Source: Massilia endophytica (GTDB lineage: Bacteria > Pseudomonadota > Gammaproteobacteria > Burkholderiales > Burkholderiaceae_D). From it: a stretch of 64,000 nt of DNA. The notes below the pieces were generated by a model, which was given only the letters and a program-made list of their open reading frames with translations, made no database searches and had not been told where the DNA came from. Below are positions 44,261 through 52,326 of the stretch, in pieces. Position 1 is the stretch's first letter; each line of letters begins with the position of its first letter. Location of the stretch: positions 1,364,001 to 1,428,000 of the forward strand of contig NZ_CP088952.1 in NCBI RefSeq assembly GCF_021165955.1. The letters run 5' to 3'. Position numbers and translations under genes: made by a program.

Positions 44261-44890
44261 ATGGCACGCATGAAATTCATCTGCGACACAGAGCGCTGCA
44301 TCGAATGTAACAGCTGCGCCACCGCCTGCAAGAACGAGAACGAAGTTCCCTGGGGCGTGAACCGGCGGCGCGTGGTCACCATCAACGACGGCATGGTGGG
44401 CCAGGAGAAATCGGTCTCGGTGGCCTGCATGCACTGTTCGGACGCGCCCTGCATGGCCGTGTGCCCGGTGGACTGCTTCTACCGCACGGACGAAGGCGTG
44501 GTCCTGCACAACAAGGACACCTGCATCGGCTGCGGCTACTGCTCCTATGCCTGCCCCTTCGGTGCGCCGCAGTTCCCCTCCAACGGCACCTTCGGCCTGC
44601 GCGGCAAGATGGACAAGTGCACCTTCTGCGCCGGCGGTCCCGAGGAAAACGGCTCGCAGGCCGAGTTCGAGAAATATGGGCGCAACCGCCTGTCCGAAGG
44701 CAAGCTGCCTGCCTGCGCCGAAATGTGTTCGACCAAGGCGCTGCTGGGCGGCGATGGCGACGTGGTGGCGGATATCTTCCGCACCCGCGTCATCACGCGC
44801 GGCAAGGGCAGCGAAGTGTGGGGCTGGGGCACGGCCTACGGCAAGTCGCCGAACCCCGAGGCACGGGCGCCGGAAGGGAAGAAATCATGA
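44261..44890 (+). CDS. fdhB: Formate dehydrogenase iron-sulfur subunit
   Basis: A 209-residue electron-transfer subunit with four ferredoxin-type cysteine sets: CIECNSCATACKN, CMHCSDAPCMAVCP, CIGCGYCSYACP and the split CTFCAGG...CAEMC. It carries electrons from FdhA to the cytochrome b subunit. No signal peptide is seen, so it probably rides out with the Tat-exported FdhA. It begins 10 bases after fdhA and overlaps the next gene by 4 bases (ATGA). Confidence 0.95.
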   Translation: MARMKFICDTERCIECNSCATACKNENEVPWGVNRRRVVTINDGMVGQEKSVSVACMHCSDAPCMAVCPVDCFYRTDEGVVLHNKDTCIGCGYCSYACPFGAPQFPSNGTFGLRGKMDKCTFCAGGPEENGSQAEFEKYGRNRLSEGKLPACAEMCSTKALLGGDGDVVADIFRTRVITRGKGSEVWGWGTAYGKSPNPEARAPEGKKS

Positions 44891-45111
44891 GCCGCGTCGC
44901 GGCGATGGCCGCCTTGCTGGCGCTGGCCGCCTGCGGCGAGATCGACCAGTCCAAGACCGGCTCCAGCGTGGACCGCGCGGATGTTCCTGCCTACAAGGGC
45001 GCAGCCAATGCCAATGTGGCCAAGGGCTGGGCGCCGGGAGACCAGACGGCATGGAACAAGCAGATCCGCGAACGCGGGCAGCTGCAGAACGAATACAACC
45101 GCACCCGATAG
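44887..45111 (+). CDS. Small lipoprotein in the formate dehydrogenase operon
   Basis: A 74-residue protein with a lipobox (LAAC, cysteine at 16) and a short hydrophilic mature part (KGWAPGDQTAWNKQIRERGQ). The ATGA overlap with fdhB and 16-base gap to the cytochrome gene place it firmly in the operon. Similar small lipoproteins are found at this position in related clusters; the role may be to anchor or stabilise the periplasmic complex. Function is inferred only from position. Confidence 0.75.
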   Translation: MSRVAAMAALLALAACGEIDQSKTGSSVDRADVPAYKGAANANVAKGWAPGDQTAWNKQIRERGQLQNEYNRTR

Positions 45112-45127
45112 GCAGGGAGGGGACATC

Positions 45128-46411
45128 ATGAAACGATGGCTTGCCATGCTGGCGCTGGCGCTCGCCGCGGTGGGAACGGGCGGCAGCGCATGCGCACAGG
45201 ACAAGGCGGCTCCGGCGGCCGAAGCGACAGCGAAGAGCGGCCCGATCACGAAGGAGCCCCAGCCCGACTACGGATCGCCCGCGCCGCAGAAGCCGCTGAC
45301 GGGCGCGCCCGCGCAGCCGCAGCCTGTGGGCGACGCGCCGGCCGCGAAGCCGGGGCCGGGCGCGGAAGCGGGCAGCCCGATGGTGGCCGCCCCGCGCGTG
45401 GAGTCCGTCGATATCCTGAAGCAGAACCAGGCCGAGCGCACGCGCGACCAGCCCGGCAACCTTGCGCCCACCTGGCGCCAGGTGAAGCAGGGCACGCCCA
45501 ACTACGCCAGCCTGCCTTACCGCGAGGCGAGTGTGCTGATCCAGCCCAAGGCGCAATTCCCGGGGCAGGACAGGGCAGTAACGGCGGGCGAAGCCTGGCG
45601 CCAGTACCGCAATGGACCCATGACGCAGATCGGCGGCTGGATCCTCATCGTGACCTTGCTGGTCCTGGCCGCCATGTACTTCCTCAAGGGGCCGATCATG
45701 CTCAAGCACCCGCGCACGGGCCGCCTGATCGAGCGCTTCACGCCCACGGAACGCGTGGTGCACTGGACGGTGGCCATCAGCTTCGTGATCCTCATGGTGT
45801 CCGGTTTGACCATGATGTTCGGGAAGCATGTGCTGATGCCGGTGTTTGGCCACGCGCTGTTCGGCTACCTGACCTATGCGCTGAAGACCCTGCACAACTT
45901 CGTGGGACCGCTGTTCGCCGTGTCGCTGATCGTCATGTTCATCACCTATGTGCGCGACAACTTCCCCATCGTGGCCGATATCAGGTGGCTGTTCACCCTG
46001 GGCGGCGCCATCGGCAAGGGCCATCCGCACGCGGGACGCTTCAACGCGGGCGAGAAGCTGTGGTTCTGGGGCGGGGTGACGGTGCTGGGCGCGATCGTGA
46101 GCGCCTCCGGCTTTGTGCTCGACCACATCGTGCCGGGCCTGGATTACACCCGCGCGCTGATGCAGACAACGAACATCATCCATATCGTGGCTGCCGTGCT
46201 GGTGATGGCGGCGGCGCTGGGCCATATCTATCTCGGTACAATAGGCATGGAAGGCGCCTACCGCGCCATGCGCGACGGCTATGTCGACGACGAATGGGCC
46301 GTCGAGCACCACGATCTGTGGTATGACGATATCCAGCACGGCAGGGTGCCGCGCGTGCGGACGCAGGAGGGCGCGGCCACTGTCGCCGCCACTGCGCCGA
46401 AAACCGTGTGA
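45128..46411 (+). CDS. fdhC: Formate dehydrogenase cytochrome b556 subunit
   Basis: Membrane subunit of 427 residues that passes electrons to quinone. The last ~230 residues match FdnI/FdoI: four membrane segments with heme-ligand histidines in ERVVHWTVAISF, LKTLHNFVGPLF and TTNIIHIVAAVLVM. Unlike the ~215-residue E. coli subunits it has a signal peptide and an approximately 140-residue proline/alanine-rich periplasmic N-terminal region. The start is the ATG at 45128 after GGGAGGGG. The N-terminal extension may contact the small lipoprotein. Confidence 0.92.
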   Translation: MKRWLAMLALALAAVGTGGSACAQDKAAPAAEATAKSGPITKEPQPDYGSPAPQKPLTGAPAQPQPVGDAPAAKPGPGAEAGSPMVAAPRVESVDILKQNQAERTRDQPGNLAPTWRQVKQGTPNYASLPYREASVLIQPKAQFPGQDRAVTAGEAWRQYRNGPMTQIGGWILIVTLLVLAAMYFLKGPIMLKHPRTGRLIERFTPTERVVHWTVAISFVILMVSGLTMMFGKHVLMPVFGHALFGYLTYALKTLHNFVGPLFAVSLIVMFITYVRDNFPIVADIRWLFTLGGAIGKGHPHAGRFNAGEKLWFWGGVTVLGAIVSASGFVLDHIVPGLDYTRALMQTTNIIHIVAAVLVMAAALGHIYLGTIGMEGAYRAMRDGYVDDEWAVEHHDLWYDDIQHGRVPRVRTQEGAATVAATAPKTV

Positions 46412-46421
46412 GGAGAGAGCG

Positions 46422-46772
46422 ATGAAGAAAATATTGTGCGCAGCACTGGCGCTGGCCGCGGCAGCCGGTCTGGCTCACGCGAAGCTCCCGCCGCTGAGCG
46501 AGGAAGCGAAGGCCGCCGCCGCTGCCGCCAAGGACAAGCAGGCCTGGATCGACAAGGTCATGGCCTACAAGCTATGCCTTGCGCAGGACCGCGTGGCGGC
46601 CTTCTATTTCAGGCAGCATGCCGCCGCGCCCAAGCCTGCTGTGGCGGTGCCGGCGTGCGCCGACCCCGGACCGTATGTGGCGCAGCTGGCCGCTGCCAAG
46701 GAAGTGGGCATTGCCGACTCCAAGCCGAGCCCCGAGGCGGGCGCCCGCCAGCCGCCGCCGATCAAGAAATAA
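46422..46772 (+). CDS. Small periplasmic protein of the formate dehydrogenase operon
   Basis: A 116-residue protein with a cleavable signal (ending GLAHA). The mature part is alanine- and lysine-rich, has two cysteines (YKLCLAQ and PACADPG) that could form a disulfide, and a proline-rich tail. AGGAGAG precedes the ATG at 46422. It lies between the cytochrome subunit and fdhD. The family is not recognised; position suggests an accessory role in the periplasmic enzyme. Confidence 0.75.
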   Translation: MKKILCAALALAAAAGLAHAKLPPLSEEAKAAAAAAKDKQAWIDKVMAYKLCLAQDRVAAFYFRQHAAAPKPAVAVPACADPGPYVAQLAAAKEVGIADSKPSPEAGARQPPPIKK

Positions 46773-46773
46773 G

Positions 46774-47616
46774 ATGCCTTACCGTCCCGAGCTTTCCAAC
46801 GCCAGCGCCGTCCTCACACGCGAAGTGGAGGTGCTGGACGAGCGCGGCCGCGCCTCCATCATCTCGATTCCTGCCGAACGGCCGCTCACCGTCTATGTGG
46901 ACAAGCGCGAACTCGTCACGCTCATGACCCTGGGCGCCGCGCCCGAGGCGCTTACCCTGGGCTATCTGCGCAACCAGCGCCTGGTGCGCTCGCTGGACGA
47001 CATCGTGTCCGTGCACGTGGACTGGGAAGTCGACGCCGTTGCCGTGAAAACGCGCCATGGCATTGCCGATGTGGAGGAACGCACGGCGAAGAAGGTGGTC
47101 ACCACGGGCTGCGGCCAGGGCTCCGTGTTCGGCGGCCTGATGGACGACATCTCGCAGATCAGCCTGCCCGCAGCCGCGCGCCTGCACCAGGGCACGCTGT
47201 ACGGCATTGTCGATACCATCCGCACCCGCCAGTCCATCTACAAGCAGGCGGGATCGGTGCATGGCTGCGCCCTGTTCTCGGCGGCGGGCGAGCTGCTCTA
47301 CTTCATCGAGGACGTGGGCCGCCACAATGCCGTGGACGCCATTGCAGGACTGATGTGGCTGGATGGGATGGGCGGCGCGGACAAGATCTTCTACACCACG
47401 GGACGGCTCACGTCCGAGATGGTGATCAAGGGCGCCCAGATGGGCATCCCCTTCCTGCTGTCCCGCTCCGGCACCACCCAGATGGGGCATATGGTGGCCG
47501 AACAGGTGGGCATGACCCTGCTGGCCCGCTGCACGGGCAAGCATTTCCTTCTGCTGACAGGCAAGGAAAGGCTGGTCTTCGAGCCCGGCCTGGCCGAAGT
47601 GCTGCGCTACGCCTGA
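46774..47616 (+). CDS. fdhD: FdhD, sulfur carrier for formate dehydrogenase
   Basis: A 280-residue protein needed to transfer sulfur from IscS to the molybdenum cofactor of formate dehydrogenase. Family blocks are EALTLGYL, VHGCALFS, EDVGRHNAVDAI and TTGRLTSEMV. In E. coli a C-x-x-C pair carries the sulfur; here the site reads TTGCGQGSVFG, with Cys113 retained and the second cysteine replaced by glycine. It starts one base after the preceding stop. The last gene of the operon. Confidence 0.94.
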   Translation: MPYRPELSNASAVLTREVEVLDERGRASIISIPAERPLTVYVDKRELVTLMTLGAAPEALTLGYLRNQRLVRSLDDIVSVHVDWEVDAVAVKTRHGIADVEERTAKKVVTTGCGQGSVFGGLMDDISQISLPAAARLHQGTLYGIVDTIRTRQSIYKQAGSVHGCALFSAAGELLYFIEDVGRHNAVDAIAGLMWLDGMGGADKIFYTTGRLTSEMVIKGAQMGIPFLLSRSGTTQMGHMVAEQVGMTLLARCTGKHFLLLTGKERLVFEPGLAEVLRYA

Positions 47617-47640
47617 AAAAAACCCGCCGTGAGGCGGGCT
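47617..47640 (-). terminator. Leftward terminator of the PEP-CTERM gene
   Basis: CCCGCC (47623-47628) and GGCGGG (47633-47638) with a GTGA loop. The A-run just left of it becomes a T-tract on the minus strand, so it serves the gene ending at 47662. On the plus strand it may also block fdhD read-through. Confidence 0.7.
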
Positions 47641-47661
47641 GGAATGTGGGGGTATGCCTGG

Positions 47662-48222
47662 TTAGCCCAGCTTGTTATTCGATTTGCGGCGGGCGGTAAA
47701 GGCCAGCAGGCCGACGCCGATGCCCAGCATCGCATAGGTAGCCGGTTCCGGAACAGCAACCACCTGCAGGTTCAGAGTGCCTGCATAGGCGCCGCCCATG
47801 TCCGGAATCGCGGTGTTACCAGTCACCATGAAACCGTAGTTGCCCGACATCAGGGCATCGTTTGGATAGAACTCGATGGCATCACCATTGCTGAAAGTGG
47901 TGCTCAGCATGGTATGGCTGCTGTCCGCTTCGACGCGGAAGAAGCTGATTTCCGTAATGGCATAGTTGGACAGGCGGGCCGAATCGATGAACGTTTTGCC
48001 CACAACAGCCGTGCCGCTGGCCCAGCCCATGCTTGCAGCGTCAACCGAGAACAGATATTCGTCCTCGAAATTGTCGCCCGGCGTGGCGTGAGTCATGCCG
48101 AAGACGGCATTGCCCATTGCATCAAACGACAAGGTCGTCTGTGCGCTGGCGCCCGTGCTGGCCAGCAGGCCGGCGGTGAGAAGGAGTGAACCGGCTACCT
48201 TGCTTAATAACATTTTCTTCAT
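47662..48222 (-). CDS. FxDxF-type PEP-CTERM exported protein
   Basis: A 186-residue exported protein. Start at 48222 (MKKMLLSK) with AAGGGG six bases upstream; an upstream frame extension is rejected. The signal peptide ends GASAQ. The motif NFEDEYLFSV fits the F-x-D-x-[FY] signature, and the C-terminus is PEP-CTERM: VPEPATYAMLGIGVGLL, a hydrophobic helix and a basic TARRKSNNK tail, the signal for exosortase/archaeosortase-like sorting linked to exopolysaccharide. No exosortase gene is in the window. Function otherwise unknown. Confidence 0.85.
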   Translation of the reverse strand: MKKMLLSKVAGSLLLTAGLLASTGASAQTTLSFDAMGNAVFGMTHATPGDNFEDEYLFSVDAASMGWASGTAVVGKTFIDSARLSNYAITEISFFRVEADSSHTMLSTTFSNGDAIEFYPNDALMSGNYGFMVTGNTAIPDMGGAYAGTLNLQVVAVPEPATYAMLGIGVGLLAFTARRKSNNKLG

Positions 48223-48520
48223 TTGAATACCCCTTGAACTCGTTTGTGTTACAGAAAGTAGTAGCAAGCGTTGGCACGCAACTGCAATCCGCTCTCTCCA
48301 AAGCGGTCTATTGGTAAATGCTTATTTGCAATTTTGCCAACGTTATTAATCTTATCTCGGCCGAAGGCAAAAATACTTCATTAATGAAGCGTATCGCTAG
48401 CGAAAAGCTACTCAGCAGACCCACCTGTTCAAAACGTCTCAAACGTCAAGCCGAATCTTTTTTGGCCTTTATTTCCGGCGCTCTACAATTGGCAAAAAAT
48501 GGGGCAGATATAATCGCTCC
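48223..48520. other. Non-coding spacer before the LysR gene
   Basis: About 298 AT-richer bases without a supported gene. It holds a perfect 14-bp palindrome CTTCATTAATGAAG (48376-48389), a second one TCGCTAGCGA (48394-48403), and a perfect TATAAT at 48509-48514 just before the LysR start. The first palindrome is a candidate regulator site. A 75-codon frame at 48318 has no ribosome site or recognisable sequence and is not called. Confidence 0.5.
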
Positions 48521-49402
48521 ATGGATATCAATTCGGACGACCTGAAGATCTTCGTTGCGGTAGTCGACAGCGGCACCTTGAGTGCAGCGTCGGTGCACCT
48601 GGGACAGACGACTTCGGGCGTCAGCCGCGCCCTGTCGCGGCTGGAGGAAAAACTGCAGGCAACCCTGCTGACGCGGACCACGCGCCGTATGGAGCTGACC
48701 GAGGAAGGACGGCTGTTCCTGGACAAGGCGCGCGCCATCCTGGCGTCGATGGAAGAGATGGAGGAATGCATCCGCATCCGGCGCCAGCAGCCTGCGGGCA
48801 GGCTGGCCGTGGATGCCGCCTCGCCCTTCATGCTGCATTGCGTGGTGCCGCACGTGGCCGAATTCCGCGCGCTGTTTCCCGAGATCCGCCTCGAGCTGCG
48901 CAGCAACGACCAGATCGCCGACCTGATCGAGCACCGCACCGATATCGCCATCCGCATCGGCGCGCTGAGCGACTCGACCTTGCACGCGCGGCCGCTCAGT
49001 TCCAGTCCCCTGCACATTCTGGCCAGTCCGGACTATATCGCCCGCCATGGCCTGCCCGCGGCGCCCGAAGACCTGGCGAACCATACGCTGCTTGGCTTCG
49101 TGCAGTACGAGCTGGGCAACCAATGGCCGCTGCGCCACGCGGGCGGCAACAGTTATGCGGTAACGCCGGCCCTGTCCGCATCGAGCGGCGAGACCTTGCG
49201 CCAGCTTGCACTGGAAGGCCAGGGCATTGTGTGCCTCGCCGATTTCATGACCCGCGGCGACATCGCCAGCAGCCGCCTGGTGCCGCTGCTGCAGGACTTC
49301 ACTACGGGCTTCCGCCAGCCAATCCACGCCGTCTACTACCGCAACACGCAGCTTGCCCAGCGCATCAGCTGCTTCCTCGATTTCCTGCAACGAAAGCTGT
49401 AG
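48521..49402 (+). CDS. LysR-family transcriptional regulator
   Basis: A 293-residue regulator. The helix-turn-helix (VAVVDSGTLSAASVHLGQTT, then SGVSRALSRLEEKL) is followed by the LysR effector domain (GRLAVDAASPFMLHCVVPHV, DIAIRIGALSDS), in the CrgA/AaeR-like subgroup. Its target is not evident because neighbours are unrelated. No ribosome site is seen: TATAAT ends 6 bases before the ATG, so the message may be leaderless. Confidence 0.85.
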   Translation: MDINSDDLKIFVAVVDSGTLSAASVHLGQTTSGVSRALSRLEEKLQATLLTRTTRRMELTEEGRLFLDKARAILASMEEMEECIRIRRQQPAGRLAVDAASPFMLHCVVPHVAEFRALFPEIRLELRSNDQIADLIEHRTDIAIRIGALSDSTLHARPLSSSPLHILASPDYIARHGLPAAPEDLANHTLLGFVQYELGNQWPLRHAGGNSYAVTPALSASSGETLRQLALEGQGIVCLADFMTRGDIASSRLVPLLQDFTTGFRQPIHAVYYRNTQLAQRISCFLDFLQRKL

Positions 49403-49651
49403 GCGGCTTCCGACATCCACACCAGCCGTAGCGGCGGGCACTTTGTACGATACCGCACGGTGCTTGTCACAGTGCTGTCATACACTGGCCTTGCGTGATT
49501 GATGCGCAATGCAGCGAATCTAAGAAGAAGCGAAGCAGGTCCGCTCGTCCGCAGGCTAGTCCGGTCGCCTCAAGTACCGGCACCAGATTACGCGAGCCAG
49601 TACCGCGCGCTTTACGACACTGGCGAAGTTGGATTGCATTCGGAGGTCACC

Positions 49652-49813
49652 ATGACGACACAGGCAAATCATCCATCCAAATACGTAGTGCGCGAGTACC
49701 TGGAACGCCGTTCCCAGGAAGTGAAGCCGCCGCCGACGCCCGAGGAGATCAGGCGCCAGCTTGGCTGGGGGCTCATGATGTTCGACCAGAAGATCAGCAA
49801 CGGCAGGTCCTGA
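49652..49813 (+). CDS. Small hypothetical protein (53 aa)
   Basis: ATG at 49652 is preceded by CGGAGGT at 49641-49647. The protein is short, soluble and charged (YVVREYLERRSQEVKPPPTP, then EEIRRQLGWGLM). No family is recognised, though small proteins with this E-x-R-R-x-x-G-W pattern seem common in Burkholderiales. It lies 13 bases before a second tiny gene with its own ribosome site, likely an operon. The 249-base spacer upstream (49403-49651) shows no other gene. Confidence 0.65.
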   Translation: MTTQANHPSKYVVREYLERRSQEVKPPPTPEEIRRQLGWGLMMFDQKISNGRS

Positions 49814-49826
49814 GAGGAGAAATCAA

Positions 49827-49994
49827 ATGACCAAACGCATCGGCAACAAGGACGTGGCGCAGCACCGCAGCAAGGATGAGAAGAAACGCATCAAGGCCGC
49901 CAACAAGGCCATGGAAGCGGTGAAGCAGGCTGCGGCGCGGGCAAAATACCGCAACGAACAGAAAGGCCGCCCGGGCATCGCCGCCCAGGCTTGA
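49827..49994 (+). CDS. Very small basic protein (55 aa)
   Basis: ATG at 49827, with GAGAGGA at 49812-49818. The product begins MTKRIGNKDVAQHRSKDEKK and continues as a lysine/alanine-rich probable helix, strongly basic overall. It ends just before a terminator. A nucleic-acid or ribosome-associated role is possible from composition alone; no family is recognised. Confidence 0.6.
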   Translation: MTKRIGNKDVAQHRSKDEKKRIKAANKAMEAVKQAAARAKYRNEQKGRPGIAAQA

Positions 49995-50014
49995 ACACGC
50001 TGCACCCGCCAGGA

Positions 50015-50046
50015 AGCTCATTCCTTTTGTGGAATGGGCTTTTTTG
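50015..50046 (+). terminator. Terminator after the two tiny genes
   Basis: AGCTCATTCC (50015-50024) pairs with GGAATGGGCT (50031-50040) with one G-T pair and a TTTTGT loop, followed by TTTTTT. Confidence 0.85.
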
Positions 50047-50116
50047 CTATTGACCGGCCGCTTCGCGCCGTTCGCTGAAATCCTCGCCATTCACCGCCTC
50101 CCAGCCGCCATTCACC

Positions 50117-50130
50117 GAAAACCGGTTTTC
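50117..50130. promoter_or_regulatory. Perfect 14-bp palindrome before the LiaI/LytTR operon
   Basis: GAAAACCGGTTTTC at 50117-50130, 57 bases before the first ATG of the operon. A second inverted pair GTATTG (50148-50153)/CAATAC (50168-50173) lies closer to the gene. Both are candidate operator sites. Confidence 0.5.
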
Positions 50131-50186
50131 CGGCCCGCCGAAGCCGCGTATTGTCTCGACATGCATTCAATACGGGGAGCAGCACA

Positions 50187-50552
50187 ATGAAAAACGGAGC
50201 ACAAATGTTGCGCAAGCAGCTGATCTGGGGAGTCCTGATCGTCTGCGCAGGCGTCTTCTTCCTGCTGAATCGCGAGGACCTGCTGGACATGGCCCAGCTG
50301 TGGCGCTACTGGCCATTCATCGTCATCGCCTTCGGCATCAACAATCTTATTCCGCCCACAACGGGCAAGCAGGTCATGGACGGCGCCTGGCAGATTCTCT
50401 TCGCCTTGTGGTTCCTGGCCTCTTTCGAGAACTGGTGGGGCCTGACCTTCCGCAACAGCTGGCCGATCCTCATCATCGTGGCTGGCGCCGGCATGGTGCT
50501 GCAGCCGGTTGTGATCAAATACGTGGATTCGAACAAGGAGAAAGCAGAATGA
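50187..50552 (+). CDS. LiaI/DUF5668-like small membrane protein
   Basis: A 121-residue membrane protein with three to four hydrophobic segments (QLIWGVLIVCAGVFFLLN, YWPFIVIAFGINNLI, the segment around residues 60-75, and WPILIIVAGAGMVL). The repeated W-P-[FI]-[IL] pattern is typical of the LiaF/LiaI transmembrane domain (DUF5668). ATG at 50187 follows GGGGAGC. It overlaps the next gene by 4 bases. It is probably part of an envelope-stress sensing module with the downstream kinase and regulator. Confidence 0.78.
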   Translation: MKNGAQMLRKQLIWGVLIVCAGVFFLLNREDLLDMAQLWRYWPFIVIAFGINNLIPPTTGKQVMDGAWQILFALWFLASFENWWGLTFRNSWPILIIVAGAGMVLQPVVIKYVDSNKEKAE

Positions 50553-51256
50553 GGACCCGTCGCGAACGAAGCCCGGCAGGGCAGATACTGGTAGGCCTGG
50601 CCGTCATCGGCATCGGCTTCGTCTTCCTGCTCGATAACCTGGGCTGGATTGACGTCGATGTCAGCTTCCAGTTCTGGCCCGTGATCCTGATGATGGCGGG
50701 CGTGCTGAAGATCATGCAGTCGCGCAGCACCAACGGCAGCATCCTTGGCGGCTTCCTGCTGCTGTTTGGCGCGCTGCTGCTCCTGAAGGGCATGGGCGTG
50801 CTGTATATCAGCTGGCGCGTGGTTGCGCCGCTGGCGATGATCGGCGTGGGCCTGATGGTGGTATTCCGTTCCAGCAAACGCGGACAGGGAATCGATGCCT
50901 CGGGCGTCAGCCTGGGCAAGGACGGCGAAGGCGATACCGTCAGCGCAATGGCTATCCTGGGCGCTTGCCAGCGCCGGTCAAGGACCGCAAACTTCCGCGG
51001 CGGCGAAGTGACAGCCATGATGGGCGGCTGCGAGATCGACCTGCGCGAATGCTCCATGTCGGGCGAGGCTGTGGTCAATGTCTTCGCCATGATGGGCGGT
51101 ATCACGATCAAGGTGCCGATCGACTGGCAGGTGGAAATGGAAGGCGTGCCTATCCTGGGCGGCTTCGAGGACAAGACGGTGGTGGCGAAGGACGGCGGCA
51201 AGCGCCTGGTGGTGCGCGGCTACGCCATCATGGGCGGCCTGGAAATCCGCAACTGA
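50549..51256 (+). CDS. LiaF-like membrane protein with C-terminal beta domain
   Basis: A 235-residue protein: four hydrophobic segments (about 12-95) with the WPVILMMAGVLKI motif, then a soluble beta-helix-like C-terminal domain. That domain repeats FRGGEVTAMMGGCEIDLREC, AMMGGITIKVP, LGGFEDKT and AIMGGLEIRN, the DUF2154/LiaF-C pattern. In Firmicutes LiaF inhibits the LiaS kinase. Here the gene overlaps a LytS-type kinase by one base, so a comparable inhibitory role is plausible but unproven. Confidence 0.82.
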   Translation: MRTRRERSPAGQILVGLAVIGIGFVFLLDNLGWIDVDVSFQFWPVILMMAGVLKIMQSRSTNGSILGGFLLLFGALLLLKGMGVLYISWRVVAPLAMIGVGLMVVFRSSKRGQGIDASGVSLGKDGEGDTVSAMAILGACQRRSRTANFRGGEVTAMMGGCEIDLRECSMSGEAVVNVFAMMGGITIKVPIDWQVEMEGVPILGGFEDKTVVAKDGGKRLVVRGYAIMGGLEIRN

Positions 51257-52326
51257 TGTGGCTTCTGCTCACAAGGCGGGGACTGTGGCTGTACCTTGCG
51301 GTATGGTCGCTGCTGGCGCCCGCGCTCGGCAAGATCGTGGCGCTGCTCGCGCCTTCGCCGGTGCCGAACGCCATGCTGTTCGCGGTGCCCGGCACCATGC
51401 TGTACGCGGTGGCGGCGGGCTTCTCCACCTATTATCTTTGCCGGGCCAACCCGCTGGGCGGCAGCAAGCATCCAGCCCTTGTGCTGCTCTCGCTGTGCGC
51501 ATCGGCGGCGCTGATCAGCCTTCTGTGGATCGGCGCACTGCAGCTGTGGAACGGCCTCTGTCTCAGCTTCGGCCAAAGCTGGACCGGCATCGCCATCAGC
51601 CCCCAGCTGAGCGCGCTGCTGTTCACACTGGGCCTGCTGGTGTATGGATTGCTGGCGGCGATGAACTACCTGCTGGTGGAGTTTGCCCGTGCGCGAAATG
51701 CAGAAAAGCGCGAGCTGGAAATGAAACTCATGGCGCAGGACGCCGAGCTGCGTATGCTGCGCACTCAGATCGACCCGCACTTCCTGTTCAACAGCCTGAA
51801 TTCCATCAGTGCGCTGACCTCGCAGAACCCCAAGGGCGCACGCGAAATGACGCTGCAGCTTGCGAGCTTCTTCCGCCAGAGCCTGGGCATGGAATCGCAC
51901 CGCAAGGTCACGCTGGAGCAGGAAATGGCGCTCGTGCGGGCCTTCCTCGGCATCGAGAAGGTGCGCTTCGGCGAAAGGCTGGTGGCGGAGGAAGCCATCG
52001 AGAAGGGCGCGCTGGAATGCCTGGTGCCGCCCATGATCATCCAGCCGCTGGTGGAAAACGCCGTCAAGCACGGCATCAGCCAGCTGCCGGAAGGTGGACT
52101 GCTGATGGTGGCCGCGTGGCGGACGGGCAGTGTGCTGCGCATCGCCATCACGAACGCCATCGATCCGGACATGCAGGCGGCGGGCGGCACGGGCATAGGC
52201 CTCAAGAACGTGAGGCAAAGGCTGGCGGCCGCCTATGAAGAGCAGGCCGGAGTGCATTGGGAAAGGGAGGGCAGCCTGTTCAAGGTCGAACTGAAGCTGC
52301 CTGCCGAGACAGAACAAGGACAATAA
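51256..52326 (+). CDS. LytS/YehU-type sensor histidine kinase
   Basis: A 356-residue kinase with four hydrophobic segments (about 10-30, 38-62, 74-98, 118-142) and no large periplasmic domain. The His_kinase motif has H175 in RTQIDPHFLFNSLNS; the HATPase domain has PLVENAVKHGI and GTGIGLKNVRQRL. The start overlaps the LiaF-like stop (TGATG). It should phosphorylate the LytTR regulator encoded next. Confidence 0.9.
   Translation: MWLLLTRRGLWLYLAVWSLLAPALGKIVALLAPSPVPNAMLFAVPGTMLYAVAAGFSTYYLCRANPLGGSKHPALVLLSLCASAALISLLWIGALQLWNGLCLSFGQSWTGIAISPQLSALLFTLGLLVYGLLAAMNYLLVEFARARNAEKRELEMKLMAQDAELRMLRTQIDPHFLFNSLNSISALTSQNPKGAREMTLQLASFFRQSLGMESHRKVTLEQEMALVRAFLGIEKVRFGERLVAEEAIEKGALECLVPPMIIQPLVENAVKHGISQLPEGGLLMVAAWRTGSVLRIAITNAIDPDMQAAGGTGIGLKNVRQRLAAAYEEQAGVHWEREGSLFKVELKLPAETEQGQ

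Noticed and set aside
48318..48545. 75-codon frame before the LysR gene
   Set aside because: No ribosome site, no recognisable sequence, and it overlaps the LysR start region.
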